Below are positions 16,200 to 25,468 of a stretch of DNA of 64,000 nucleotides, in pieces; position 1 is the stretch's first letter, and the number at the start of each line of letters is the position of its first letter. The DNA is from CAZPHI01 sp964586425. Lineage in GTDB: Bacteria; Bacillota; Clostridia; Lachnospirales; Lachnospiraceae. The notes under the pieces are model-generated. The model saw only the letters and a program-made list of their open reading frames with translations. It had not been told where the DNA came from and ran no database searches. Location: contig CAZPHI010000006.1 of the NCBI GenBank assembly GCA_964586425.1, positions 1 to 64,000 on the forward strand. The letters run 5' to 3'. Position numbers and translations under genes: made by a program.

Positions 16200-16735
16200 A
16201 TGAAAAAAATAAAAATGTAAAATATATAAAATATATTATATTAGGCGTTTTTATACTTACAGTTATATTTCTTTATCCAATGGTTGCACGTATGAAAGTG
16301 TTATTTTATATGAATAAGCATAGCATTAATATATGCACGGTTCCCAAAATCGCTAATGTAGTTAAAAGCACATATAATAGTTCAAGTCAGCATGCTGCAA
16401 AGATTAAAATTAAAAAAGAAGATTTACATAAGTATGAGTTTTTGGATCAATGGGTGAGCGAAAAGAAAGAACTATTAGCATGGCAAATTGAAGATTTGGA
16501 TGTGCTAACAGATAAAGCAAAAGAATTATTTGATTGGTACGATTTTGATAGAAATAAAATGATTAAATATACGTGGGGAGATTATTTAAATATGTATAGA
16601 TATGATAATATGCAGTTTGAGAGTCATGATGATGTATCATATATGGTCTTTTACGCACTTACCGAAGCTGATGAAAATCATTATTATATATATTATGTGT
16701 CTTATGGTGAATCAGCTAGAAAAATATTACACTAA
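16200..16735 (+). pseudogene. Small membrane-anchored protein, copy 2, frameshifted near start
   Basis: The ATG at 16200 has AGGAG at 16189-16193 but hits a stop after six codons. The matching frame, offset by one base, runs unbroken from about 16202 to 16735. It encodes the expected anchor (YIILGVFILTVIFLYP) followed by a 151-residue domain whose first Met is at 16280. Adding one A to the A7 run at 16203-16209 restores a complete protein similar to copy 1 at its N-terminus. The run may be a phase-variable switch, a fixed mutation or a sequencing error. The domain ends with an aromatic-rich region (YYIYYVSYGES) missing from copy 1. Function is unknown. Confidence 0.7.
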
Positions 16736-16736
16736 A

Positions 16737-16825
16737 ATATTGTATTTGATATAAATAACAATTGATTATCTTAGGCGATATAACGTGATAATGGTCCATT
16801 GCAGAATATGTGATGGGTCATCTTA
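16737..16825 (+). repeat. 89-bp direct repeat, right copy
   Basis: This is a diverged copy of 14376-14464. The terminator stem is partly decayed (TGGTCCAT against ATGGGTCA), while the upstream GTATTTGATATAAATAACAA is exact. It marks the right edge of the inserted block. Confidence 0.85.
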
Positions 16826-16915
16826 GTGGTTAAGAATAACATGGTAATGCCTAGAACTGAAAATGAATCAATTCACTGGAAGATATGATATATAAGTACA
16901 TAAGGAGCGTTCACA

Positions 16916-17449
16916 ATGGAGTACGTGCATCATTATGAATCACCACTGGGTGACATGACTATGGCAAGTAATGGCAAAGAACTTACTGGCTTATGGTTTG
17001 AAGAACAAAGATATTATGCAGATGGTTTGTCGGATGAATTTGAGAATAAAGAGTTGCCAGTGTTTGATGAAACACGATCTTGGTTAGATATATACTTTTG
17101 TGGAAAAGAACCTGATTTTACGCCACCGTTGTGTATTAATGCAACAGCATTTCGCAGGAGAGTATGTGAGATTATGCTGACGATATCATATGGACAAACA
17201 ATGACGTATAGCCAGATTGGCGAGATTATTGCCAAAGAAAAAGGAATCCAGAGGATGTCGGCTCAAGCAGTAGGTGGAGCCGTGGGGCATAATTCGATTT
17301 CAATTATAATTCCATGTCACAGAGTGGTTGGTACGAATGGCAGTCTGACGGGATATGCAGGCGGGATTGATAAGAAGATACAATTACTTACAATTGAGAA
17401 GGTTGATATGTCACAATTATATATACCAAAGAAAGGAACAGCACTATGA
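16916..17449 (+). CDS. ogt: Methylated-DNA--protein-cysteine methyltransferase
   Basis: This suicide enzyme transfers methyl groups from O6-methylguanine in DNA to its own cysteine. The 177-residue protein has the active-site motif IIPCHRVVG (Cys134) and downstream GSLTGYAGGIDKK, as in Ogt. The N-terminal half is the usual variable ribonuclease-like domain. The helix-turn-helix before the active site (MTYSQIGEII, then MSAQAVGGAVGHNS) is present. The start follows AAGGAGC. Its last four bases overlap the next start codon (ATGA), so it forms an operon with the methyltransferase gene. Confidence 0.95.
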   Translation: MEYVHHYESPLGDMTMASNGKELTGLWFEEQRYYADGLSDEFENKELPVFDETRSWLDIYFCGKEPDFTPPLCINATAFRRRVCEIMLTISYGQTMTYSQIGEIIAKEKGIQRMSAQAVGGAVGHNSISIIIPCHRVVGTNGSLTGYAGGIDKKIQLLTIEKVDMSQLYIPKKGTAL

Positions 17450-18219
17450 AACCAGGCAATATAAAAGAATTACAGAAAGCATTCAGTATTCAGGCGGAGA
17501 ATTTTGATTCAGTGAAGTATCATCTCTCTAAAAAGGAATATTTGGATTATCTGGTAGCAAAGACATCACCTAGAATGACTGATAATATTCTTGAAGTCGC
17601 AGCAGGAACTGGGGTGTGCGCACGTGCGTTAGCACCATATGCAGCACACATTATATGTGTGGATGCGACACCGGCGATGCTTAAGGCTGGTAAAACAGAA
17701 TGCGATAAAGAAGGCATTAATAATATTACAATGATGACGGGATATGCGGAAGAATTACCATTCCTTGATGACAGCTTTGATATTGTTGTTACGAGACTGT
17801 CGTTTCATCATTTTGTGAATCCAGAGATAATATTCGCGGAGATGAGAAGAGTTCTCAGACCTGATGGTAAGCTAGTTATAATGGATATGGTACCGGGTGA
17901 TGAAACATTAAGAGATGAGATTGATCGAATAGAGACATTAAGAGATCCATCCCATGTTAGGGACATAACGTTAAGTGAGATAAAAGATTTGTATCTTAAG
18001 AATAAGATGACAATAGATATGCAGGAACAAACCGATATACCAGTATCTCTTACTGGCTGGATGGAACTTACTAAAACACCAGAAGATGTGAAAAAAGAAA
18101 TCATCGCTTTAATGAATAAGGATATCGATGGAACGTATAGTACAGGTTTCGCACCATATCTTAATAATGATGAAATCTATTTTACACATCACTGGGTTTT
18201 GAATGTAGGTAGAAAATAA
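17446..18219 (+). CDS. Class I SAM-dependent methyltransferase
   Basis: This 257-residue protein has the Rossmann-like methyltransferase core. Motif I is ILEVAAGTGVCARAL (about residues 47-61), and acidic VDAT follows at the end of beta 2. FDIVVTRLSFHHF (about 108-120) and a MRRVLRPDGKLVIMDMV strand (about 131-147) resemble UbiE/Methyltransf_11 proteins. The substrate cannot be told. The start overlaps the ogt stop by four bases. Confidence 0.85.
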   Translation: MKPGNIKELQKAFSIQAENFDSVKYHLSKKEYLDYLVAKTSPRMTDNILEVAAGTGVCARALAPYAAHIICVDATPAMLKAGKTECDKEGINNITMMTGYAEELPFLDDSFDIVVTRLSFHHFVNPEIIFAEMRRVLRPDGKLVIMDMVPGDETLRDEIDRIETLRDPSHVRDITLSEIKDLYLKNKMTIDMQEQTDIPVSLTGWMELTKTPEDVKKEIIALMNKDIDGTYSTGFAPYLNNDEIYFTHHWVLNVGRK

Positions 18220-18222
18220 ACT

Positions 18223-18750
18223 TTATTTTACATAGTAGACACGGTTTTCTTTTCTTGGTGCGGCTTTAGGATATTCGCCATCTATGTATCCTAAAGCACA
18301 GTGGCCAATACCGATATATTCTTCAGTAATGCCAAGTGATTTTAATAAGTCTTTGCCCCATGGGGTGTCGAATTCTTCTTTTGCTCTGTGAATCCAGCAA
18401 CTTCCAATACCAAGGTCATGTGCAGCAAGCATTAAGTTGCCCATAACAAGACTTCCGTCATAGACACCATTAGGATAATCTTTTTTAGCAAGTACTATTA
18501 GCATTGCAGGTGCACCATAGAATGGGTCAAAGCCTTCGTCCCATCCACCTATCTCGCAATTTTTTGCTACAATTTCATCACGTAATTCTTTGTTGGTAAC
18601 CTGAATTATGATGGCGTTCTGAAAGCCTTTACCATTGGCGGCGTATGTTCCTGCCTCGATGATTTTATCAAGGATTTCCTGTGGAACCATATCTGCTTTA
18701 TATTTTCTGATACTTCTTCTTGTTTTGATTTCGTCTAATACGATACTCAT
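18223..18750 (-). CDS. Nitroreductase-family protein
   Basis: This FMN-dependent nitroreductase-like oxidoreductase has 175 residues. The N-terminal RRSIRKYKADMVP motif binds the FMN phosphate. AGTYAANGKGFQNA and the later DLGIGSCWIHRAKEEF fit the small Clostridial nitroreductase group. The electron acceptor in the cell is unknown. It is convergent with the methyltransferase (3 bases between stops). The minus-strand ATG at 18750 follows GGAGGT. Confidence 0.88.
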   Translation of the reverse strand: MSIVLDEIKTRRSIRKYKADMVPQEILDKIIEAGTYAANGKGFQNAIIIQVTNKELRDEIVAKNCEIGGWDEGFDPFYGAPAMLIVLAKKDYPNGVYDGSLVMGNLMLAAHDLGIGSCWIHRAKEEFDTPWGKDLLKSLGITEEYIGIGHCALGYIDGEYPKAAPRKENRVYYVK

Positions 18751-18825
18751 TGTTATATTACCTCCATAGTCAATATGTTGATTGTTTTATAGTTATTTGT
18801 TCTTGATTAATACTTTGTTTTATAG

Positions 18826-19725
18826 TTAGTTGTCTTTAGTATCACGTTCTACCGTAATATTAGAGATTTTCTCGTAATATTTTACAAGACTACTATGATC
18901 TTCTTTTTCGTATCCATCTGCTTTTAAGGCCTGCATCATCTCCATTACCTGGGAAGTAAGAGGTGCGGGACAACTCAGTGAGTGAGCAGCATTTAACGCA
19001 TTATTCAAATCTTTGATATGCAATTCGATTCTAAATCCAGGGGTAAAATTGCGGTCCATCATCATTGGTGCTTTAGCATCCATTACAGTAGAACCGGCAA
19101 GACCACCACGAATTGCTTGATATACTAACTCAGGGTTAGCACCAGCTTTTGTAGCCATTGTTAATGCTTCGGCAACAGCAGCAATGTTGGCACCGACAAT
19201 CATCTGGTTCGCTAATTTGGCTATGTTGCCTGAATCAAGACTTCCGACATAGACAACAGATCCAGCCATAGTCATAAGTAAATCATACATCTTATCGAAT
19301 GTCTCTTTACGTCCACCAACCATAACCGATATTGTTCCATCAATTGCTTTAGGTTCTCCACCAGATACAGGCGCATCCATAAGCTCAATACCGTTGAGTG
19401 CTAATGCTTCACCGATTGAGCGTGTCTCAACTGGATCAATTGAACTCATATCAATTACAATTGTTCCTGGCTTGGCACCTTCAATAATTCCATTAGGACC
19501 AAGAGCAACTTCTCTTACTTGAGGAGAATTAGGAAGCATTGTGATTATAACATCTGAAGCTTTAGCAACTTCTGCAGAGGAAGTGCAAGCACTGGCTCCT
19601 GCGGCAACAAGTTCATCAACACTTGCTTTGCTTCTATTATAGACAATGACTTCATAGCCAGCTTTAAGAATATTCTTACACATGGGTTTGCCCATGCTCC
19701 CCAATCCAATAAATCCTATCTTCAT
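18826..19725 (-). CDS. garR: 2-hydroxy-3-oxopropionate reductase / 3-hydroxyisobutyrate dehydrogenase-like
   Basis: This NAD(P)-dependent beta-hydroxyacid dehydrogenase has 299 residues. It has the N-terminal Rossmann loop GFIGLGSMGKPM, the substrate-binding DAPVSGGEPKA (about residues 118-128) and the catalytic lysine in GNIAKLANQMIVG (about 167-179). The closest functional match by motif is tartronate semialdehyde reductase (GarR). With glycerate kinase and a GntP-type permease 5-6 kb away and a CdaR-type regulator, a role in reducing tartronate semialdehyde to glycerate is plausible. 3-hydroxyisobutyrate dehydrogenase cannot be excluded. Confidence 0.85.
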   Translation of the reverse strand: MKIGFIGLGSMGKPMCKNILKAGYEVIVYNRSKASVDELVAAGASACTSSAEVAKASDVIITMLPNSPQVREVALGPNGIIEGAKPGTIVIDMSSIDPVETRSIGEALALNGIELMDAPVSGGEPKAIDGTISVMVGGRKETFDKMYDLLMTMAGSVVYVGSLDSGNIAKLANQMIVGANIAAVAEALTMATKAGANPELVYQAIRGGLAGSTVMDAKAPMMMDRNFTPGFRIELHIKDLNNALNAAHSLSCPAPLTSQVMEMMQALKADGYEKEDHSSLVKYYEKISNITVERDTKDN

Positions 19726-19815
19726 ATAATATACCTCGTATTTGTTATTAGTTTGTTATTAGTATTGTGCGGTTTATGTTTATAATATCACAGCGACAAT
19801 TATTGGACAACTGGA

Positions 19816-20787
19816 TTAATGATTTGTGTCTATGTACTTTTGTATGAATTCAACTCGGTCAAATACAAGCGGCTTAAATGTTGATGCTATACTAACTACG
19901 ATGTTGTTGCTTTTGTTGATATATATGATGTTTCCGCCATCTCCAATGGCAGCGTATATCTTATTCTCTGAATCTATAATCCACCAAAGGTAACCATATT
20001 GCATGTGGTTGAATTTTTCGTCACAGCTTATGTTTGGCGAAAGCATTTGCAAAATCCAATCAGAAGTAACGATTTGTTGACCGCCATAACAACCATGATT
20101 AAGAACAAGTTCGCCAATCCTTAGCATATCACGTGCGGAGAGGCAGAGTCCAAAACCTGCAGCAGCAATTGAATTAGGGTCGCAAAACCAAGAAGCTTCT
20201 TTAGGTGTTTTGGAAGTTATGAAGGAGATGTGCTCGTCTTTGTTAGCAACTTGCAATTCTTTTCTTGGAGCAATTCCCAGAGGTGAGAATAGGTATTTGT
20301 TAGCAAATTCATAGGTTGGCATATTGCTCACGTTGGTTATGATTGCGCTGAGAAGTTGGATTCCAAGTGTGGAGTACATGAATTCTCCATTTAATCCTTT
20401 ACGACCTCCAAGAAGATCAAGCACAGCATTAGTCCAATCATTGGTTGTGCAGACCTTAGTCCATGGTTCTGATTTGTATTTGTATGGAGCAGTCATTGTA
20501 AGCAGATGTTTTAGAGTGACTTGCTGTATTGTTTTTTCACCACGTTTGCATGTGTAGTTTGGAAAGAAATCAAGAATCTTTACATCAGTATTCGCAATGA
20601 GTCCTTGATCAATGGCAATTCCAATTAAAAGTGAAATAATGCTTTTGGTTACTGATGCGACGTGTACATTATCATTTGGTGTATAACCATTCCAGGTATC
20701 TTCGTAATATATTTGCCCATCTTTGCTGGCAATTATTTGACATATATTAGGGTATGTTTCTGAAACATATTGCTTTGTAATATTCAT
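19816..20787 (-). CDS. Serine hydrolase, beta-lactamase/PBP fold
   Basis: The 323-residue protein belongs to the class C beta-lactamase-like serine hydrolases. The catalytic SxxK is Ser45-Val-Thr-Lys48 (ASVTKSI). A Tyr/Ser-rich second motif is likely around MYSTLGIQLL, and GDGGNIIYI near the end occupies the KTG-box position. No signal peptide is visible, so it is probably cytoplasmic and acts as an esterase or peptidase rather than a beta-lactamase. A longer frame begins at 20826, but the ATG at 20787 has AAAGGA about 7 bases upstream on the minus strand and is preferred. Confidence 0.78.
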   Translation of the reverse strand: MNITKQYVSETYPNICQIIASKDGQIYYEDTWNGYTPNDNVHVASVTKSIISLLIGIAIDQGLIANTDVKILDFFPNYTCKRGEKTIQQVTLKHLLTMTAPYKYKSEPWTKVCTTNDWTNAVLDLLGGRKGLNGEFMYSTLGIQLLSAIITNVSNMPTYEFANKYLFSPLGIAPRKELQVANKDEHISFITSKTPKEASWFCDPNSIAAAGFGLCLSARDMLRIGELVLNHGCYGGQQIVTSDWILQMLSPNISCDEKFNHMQYGYLWWIIDSENKIYAAIGDGGNIIYINKSNNIVVSIASTFKPLVFDRVEFIQKYIDTNH

Positions 20788-20895
20788 GAGTAGATCCTTT
20801 CTTGATGTTAGCGGTAGAATATACAAAAAAGCATATCTTAATATAAAATTATTTGCAATAGTAATATAAAAACATTATTTAATGTGCTGATTTCC

Positions 20896-20925
20896 TAGAC
20901 AAAATAACGCAAAATGGTGTAAAAT
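20896..20925 (+). promoter_or_regulatory. Possible promoter of rsmH
   Basis: TAGACA (20896-20901), 18 bases, TAAAAT (20920-20925). Each box is one base off consensus. It is placed about 45 bases before the rsmH start. Confidence 0.45.
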
Positions 20926-20971
20926 AAAGGGATGCATATTTTACCATTATGGAAAGGGAACAGGTAGATTA

Positions 20972-22093
20972 ATGAGTGATAATAAAGACAAAGAAGTTAA
21001 TAATTCATCGGCTAATACATCAATAAATTCATCAACAGATGCGAACGTAGGAACAGGGGAAGTAGTTCACAAAAGGAGAGTCCGTTACAAAGGAACACAT
21101 CCAAGGAATTTTAAGGAGAAGTACAAGGAATTGAATCCTGAAAAGTATGCGGATACCATTGAGAAGGTAATTAGCAAAGGTAGTACGCCTGCAGGAATGC
21201 ATATCTCCATTATGGTTAATGAGATACTTGAATTCCTAGATATTAAACCAGGACAGCAAGGGCTGGATGCAACACTGGGATATGGTGGACATACACAGGC
21301 GATGTTGAAAAAGCTTGAAGGCAAAGGCCATATGTGTGCACTTGATGTCGATCCAATTGAGATGGAAAAGACTAGAAAGAGACTTAAAGATGCAGGCTTT
21401 GGAGAAGAGATTCTTACGATAAAACAGATTAATTTTGCTTATATAGATGAAGTTGCTAAGGAAGAAGGAAAGTTTGATTTTGTACTTGCTGATTTGGGTG
21501 TATCATCAATGCAGATTGATAATCCGGATAGAGGATTCTCGTACAAAATCGACGGACCACTTGATTTGAGACTTAATCCTGAGAAAGGAACCTCCGCAGC
21601 TAATCGACTCAAAGAGATTACTAGAGAAGAATTCGAAGGAATGCTTTTTGAGAATTCAGATGAACCATATGCACTTGAAATCTCAAGAGTTGTATTCTCA
21701 AAGATAAGAAAAGGAAAGCCAATGGATACAACTACAGCACTACGTGAGGCTGTCGAAGAAGCATTGCAATTCATACCAGAAAAAGAGCGTAAGGAAGCTG
21801 TCAAAAAGGCATGTCAGCGAACATTCCAAGCTTTACGAATTGATGTAAACAGTGAATTTGAGGTATTGGAGATGTTTTTAAGCAAGCTACCTGATATCTT
21901 AAATCCAGGTGGACGAGCTGCAATTCTTACATTCCATTCTGGAGAGGATAGGTTGGTTAAGAAGTCTTTCAAGGCTTTGGCAAAGGAAGGCGTGTATAGT
22001 GAAGTTGCCAGTGATGTAATAAGACCATCAGCAGAGGAATGCAATCGTAATCCTCGTTCAAAGAGTACGAAGATGCGCTGGGCAATTAAGTAA
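20972..22093 (+). CDS. rsmH: 16S rRNA m4C1402 methyltransferase RsmH, extended
   Basis: RsmH methylates N4 of C1402 in 16S rRNA. Characteristic motifs are GLDATLGYGGHTQAML (SAM loop), ALDVDPIEM, VLADLGVSSMQID.PDRGFSY, RTFQALRIDVN and LTFHSGEDRLVK. The protein has 373 residues. Usual RsmH has about 310, and the excess is a polar, charged N-terminal extension of about 70 residues with Ser, Asn, Lys and Arg. It stands alone rather than in the mraZ-ftsL-dcw cluster, so it may be a second copy or a relocated one. Confidence 0.92.
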   Translation: MSDNKDKEVNNSSANTSINSSTDANVGTGEVVHKRRVRYKGTHPRNFKEKYKELNPEKYADTIEKVISKGSTPAGMHISIMVNEILEFLDIKPGQQGLDATLGYGGHTQAMLKKLEGKGHMCALDVDPIEMEKTRKRLKDAGFGEEILTIKQINFAYIDEVAKEEGKFDFVLADLGVSSMQIDNPDRGFSYKIDGPLDLRLNPEKGTSAANRLKEITREEFEGMLFENSDEPYALEISRVVFSKIRKGKPMDTTTALREAVEEALQFIPEKERKEAVKKACQRTFQALRIDVNSEFEVLEMFLSKLPDILNPGGRAAILTFHSGEDRLVKKSFKALAKEGVYSEVASDVIRPSAEECNRNPRSKSTKMRWAIK

Positions 22094-22126
22094 TTCAAAT
22101 AAATATGGAATGAGATGATGATTTAG

Positions 22127-25100
22127 ATGAATATTCCAGAAAAAGCAATAACTAAATTATGCGAGAAATCAACATATACCAAGGGCAAGAATCTGCACAG
22201 CCGCAAGGTGGTATATGGTATTCGAAGCGAATACAGCGATACCAATGAAGTGCATATTACAGGATATGTTGAAGGAAGCTATGAGAATGAATATTATGTA
22301 AGTCTAAAGTATGATGAGGCAGAAGAGGAAATCTATGATTATCAGTGCGAATGCCCAGCATATCATCAGTATTCAGGTATGTGCAAGCATTGTGTTGCAT
22401 TAGCGCTTGAATTCTGTAATAAACCTGAAAGTAAGTTAAATATCGCAGGCCTTAAGAAGGGCAGCGAGGTATTCCAAAAACCTCAGTTAACTACTAGTAA
22501 AGAAATCAGCGAATTGATTTTTAATAGTTCAATGGAATCAAAGATTCCTTATATTCAGCCAGAGATAACGGGAAGTATTGAATTGAAGCCAATTCTTAAG
22601 AGAACCTTCTGGCAGAACTGGACTGTGGAATTTCGAATTGGTAATAGAAAGAGTCACTATATTGTCAAAGATATCTTCAAACTTATCAAATCGATTGATA
22701 ATCGTGAAGACATATCGTATGGAATTAAACTGCATTTTATCCATGATTATAGCGCTTTCGATGACAATTCCAAGAAGATAATTGATTTTCTAAGACGATA
22801 TATGAAAGCGTACAAAGCTGACTATGGCAAGAATTATGTGTACGTGCCAGTGCTTAGAGAGTTGGAGTTAAAGGCTGACTTTCTTGCTGATTTTCTGCAC
22901 ACCTTAAGCGGACAGCAGATTGCGATGGAGAATTCGATAATAGACAACCAATATGTGTATGTGCAGGAAGGCAATCCTGCGATGATTATCAGTATGGAGA
23001 AGTCGCATAGTGGTAAGGGTTATGTTATAAAGCTTCCAGCAGTTGAATGCATTGGTGTGAAGGGCGCGATGTTTATTAGAGTGCTTGACACAATCTATGA
23101 ATGCGATAAAGCATTTTCCAGGGAAATGTTTGGCATCTGTAGCTTATGTGATTACTATAAGGCGACTGAGTACAACATTAGTGAGAATGATATGCCATCC
23201 TTTGTGGCTTCGCTTTATCCGGTGTTGCGCAAATACGTGACTTTTGATGTGGCTGCTGATGTGGAAATTGATGATTTTCAGCCAGTGGCTGCTGATATCA
23301 AGATATATCTGGATACAATTGGCGATAGGATTGTCTGTAGGTTGATTGCGGAATATGGCGTGGAGAGCTTTAATATTCTGCAGGGCGTCGGAGTTAAAGA
23401 GGCGTACCGGGATGTGGAGAAAGAGACGGAAGCGTTGTATCTGGTGTCGAGGTATTTTGACGAGAGAACTTCGGATTTTCGAATGGCGCTTAGCCAGGTA
23501 AATGAGGAGGGTGTCTATAAGCTGTTGCTTAATGGCGTTGATGATTTGAAGAGCATCGGCGAGGTGTATATATCCGAGAGTTTTAAGAAGATGAAGATTC
23601 AGGATTCGCCGAAGGTTCATGTGGGAATATCGCTTAAAGCAGGTATCCTTGATTTGGTGCTTGATACGGGAAATTTCCCGATGAATGAGCTCGAGGGTAT
23701 TATCAAGAATTACAAGATGAAGAAGCATTATTACAAACTAAAGAGTGGCGATTTTATCAGCCTTGAGGATAATGCGCTTTCGGTAATATCGGAGATTACC
23801 GAGGATTGTCTTGTTAAGAATAAAGACCTTGTGGATGGACATATTGAGCTTCCTGCTTACAGGGCGATGCTTGTAGAACAGCTGCTTGCAAAGGACATGC
23901 CGGAAGATATCGATATTGAGAAGGATAAAGGTTATAAGGCTTATATCAGGGATATGCGTGATTATGCGGAAAGTGATTATGAGGTTCCAAGTAATCTTAG
24001 CGATATAATGAGAAATTATCAAAAGACAGGTTATAGATGGCTTCGAACGGTTGCTTCCATGGGATTTGGCGGTATTCTTGCAGATGATATGGGACTTGGT
24101 AAGAGCATCCAGATGATTGCATATATTACAGCCATATGTGAGGAGAATCCGCAGGCGACGACGCTTATTGTCTGCCCGGCTTCACTTGTATACAACTGGG
24201 AGAATGAGTTCAAGAAGTTCAAGAGTAAGCTGGATGTGCTTGTAATAGCAGGTAACAACGCAGACAGGGAGCGAGATATCGCTGAATGCATGCAACATAA
24301 TGTTACCATCACCTCATATGACTTACTGAAACGAGATGTTGCATTATATGAGGACAAGGCGTTCACATGCATGGTTATAGATGAGGCCCAGAACATTAAG
24401 AATCATATGACACAGGCAGCCAAAGCTGTCAAATGCGTTAAAGCCAATGTACGTTTTGCGCTTACCGGTACGCCAATTGAGAATAGACTTAGCGAGCTTT
24501 GGAGTATCTTTGATTACCTAATGCCGGGTATGCTGTATTCATATGCCAAGTTCCGTAAAGAATTCGAGACGAATATAATACAGAATCATCTTGAACGTGA
24601 TATTATGCGACTGCAGAAGATTATCAAACCGTTTATATTAAGACGTATTAAGGAAGACGTTCTTAAAGAGATTCCGGAAAAGACGGAGGAACTTGTGTAT
24701 TCTAAGCTGACAGGCGAGCAGGAGAAGCTTTATACAGCAAATCTTGCGAAAATCAAGAAAGAGATTAAGATAACTGGAGATGAAGCATTTGCAAGGAATA
24801 AATTACAGATTCTTGCGGAGATAACGAGGCTCAGGCAGATATGCTGTGAACCATCGCTGGTATTCGAGGATTACAAGGGTACGTCGGCAAAGATGGATAC
24901 ATGTATGGAGATTATTGAGGGCGCAGTGGCTGGCGGCCATAAGGTATTGCTTTTTTCTCAATTTACGAGTATATTCAATATTCTAGAGCAACGCTTGCAG
25001 CGCGAGCACATTGATTATTACAGACTTGATGGACAGACGAGCAAAATCAAGAGAAATGAGCTTGTTCAGGCGTACAATACAGATGATACGCCGGTATTCC

Positions 25101-25390
25101 TGATATCTTTGAAGGCTGGTGGAACCGGACTTAATCTGACATCAGCGAGCATTGTTATTCACTATGATCCATGGTGGAATGTGGCAGCGCAGAATCAGGC
25201 GACTGACAGGGCGCACAGAATCGGTCAGGAGAAGAAGGTATCGGTATACAAGCTGATTGCGAAGGATACAATAGAGGAGAAGATACTTTTGCTTCAGGAT
25301 ATGAAGAAGGAATTGTCGGATGAGATTATTAATCAAGGCGGCTCTTCAATGGCAGCATTATCAAAAGCGGATTTTGAAAAGCTGCTTTAA
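22127..25390 (+). CDS. SNF2-family helicase with SWIM zinc finger
   Basis: This large (1087-residue) DNA-dependent ATPase is of the bacterial SWIM-SNF2 type. An N-terminal SWIM motif (about residues 75-105, CECPAYHQYSGMCKHCVAL) should bind zinc. Residues about 150-600 form a long accessory region. The SNF2 ATPase follows, with Walker A DDMGLGKSIQM (about 652), the DEAQ box in MVIDEAQNIKNH (about 748) and ALTGTPIENRLSELW. The helicase C domain has LFSQFT, YYRLDGQT, GGTGLNLTSAS and DRAHRIGQ. It probably remodels DNA-protein complexes or RNA polymerase; the exact role is unknown. The gene lies 33 bases after rsmH. Confidence 0.92.
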   Translation: MNIPEKAITKLCEKSTYTKGKNLHSRKVVYGIRSEYSDTNEVHITGYVEGSYENEYYVSLKYDEAEEEIYDYQCECPAYHQYSGMCKHCVALALEFCNKPESKLNIAGLKKGSEVFQKPQLTTSKEISELIFNSSMESKIPYIQPEITGSIELKPILKRTFWQNWTVEFRIGNRKSHYIVKDIFKLIKSIDNREDISYGIKLHFIHDYSAFDDNSKKIIDFLRRYMKAYKADYGKNYVYVPVLRELELKADFLADFLHTLSGQQIAMENSIIDNQYVYVQEGNPAMIISMEKSHSGKGYVIKLPAVECIGVKGAMFIRVLDTIYECDKAFSREMFGICSLCDYYKATEYNISENDMPSFVASLYPVLRKYVTFDVAADVEIDDFQPVAADIKIYLDTIGDRIVCRLIAEYGVESFNILQGVGVKEAYRDVEKETEALYLVSRYFDERTSDFRMALSQVNEEGVYKLLLNGVDDLKSIGEVYISESFKKMKIQDSPKVHVGISLKAGILDLVLDTGNFPMNELEGIIKNYKMKKHYYKLKSGDFISLEDNALSVISEITEDCLVKNKDLVDGHIELPAYRAMLVEQLLAKDMPEDIDIEKDKGYKAYIRDMRDYAESDYEVPSNLSDIMRNYQKTGYRWLRTVASMGFGGILADDMGLGKSIQMIAYITAICEENPQATTLIVCPASLVYNWENEFKKFKSKLDVLVIAGNNADRERDIAECMQHNVTITSYDLLKRDVALYEDKAFTCMVIDEAQNIKNHMTQAAKAVKCVKANVRFALTGTPIENRLSELWSIFDYLMPGMLYSYAKFRKEFETNIIQNHLERDIMRLQKIIKPFILRRIKEDVLKEIPEKTEELVYSKLTGEQEKLYTANLAKIKKEIKITGDEAFARNKLQILAEITRLRQICCEPSLVFEDYKGTSAKMDTCMEIIEGAVAGGHKVLLFSQFTSIFNILEQRLQREHIDYYRLDGQTSKIKRNELVQAYNTDDTPVFLISLKAGGTGLNLTSASIVIHYDPWWNVAAQNQATDRAHRIGQEKKVSVYKLIAKDTIEEKILLLQDMKKELSDEIINQGGSSMAALSKADFEKLL

Positions 25391-25468
25391 TATAGAGATA
25401 TAATAATAAGATAAGAGATTAAGAAGTGTCGGGGCGGTGAAGATGCTACGACATGAAAGGAGTTTTTT

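Noticed and set aside
16916..20787. Possible defence or toxin-antitoxin island next to the duplicated cassette
   Set aside because: Genes here are ogt, methyltransferase, nitroreductase, dehydrogenase and serine hydrolase; none is a nuclease, toxin or defence family.
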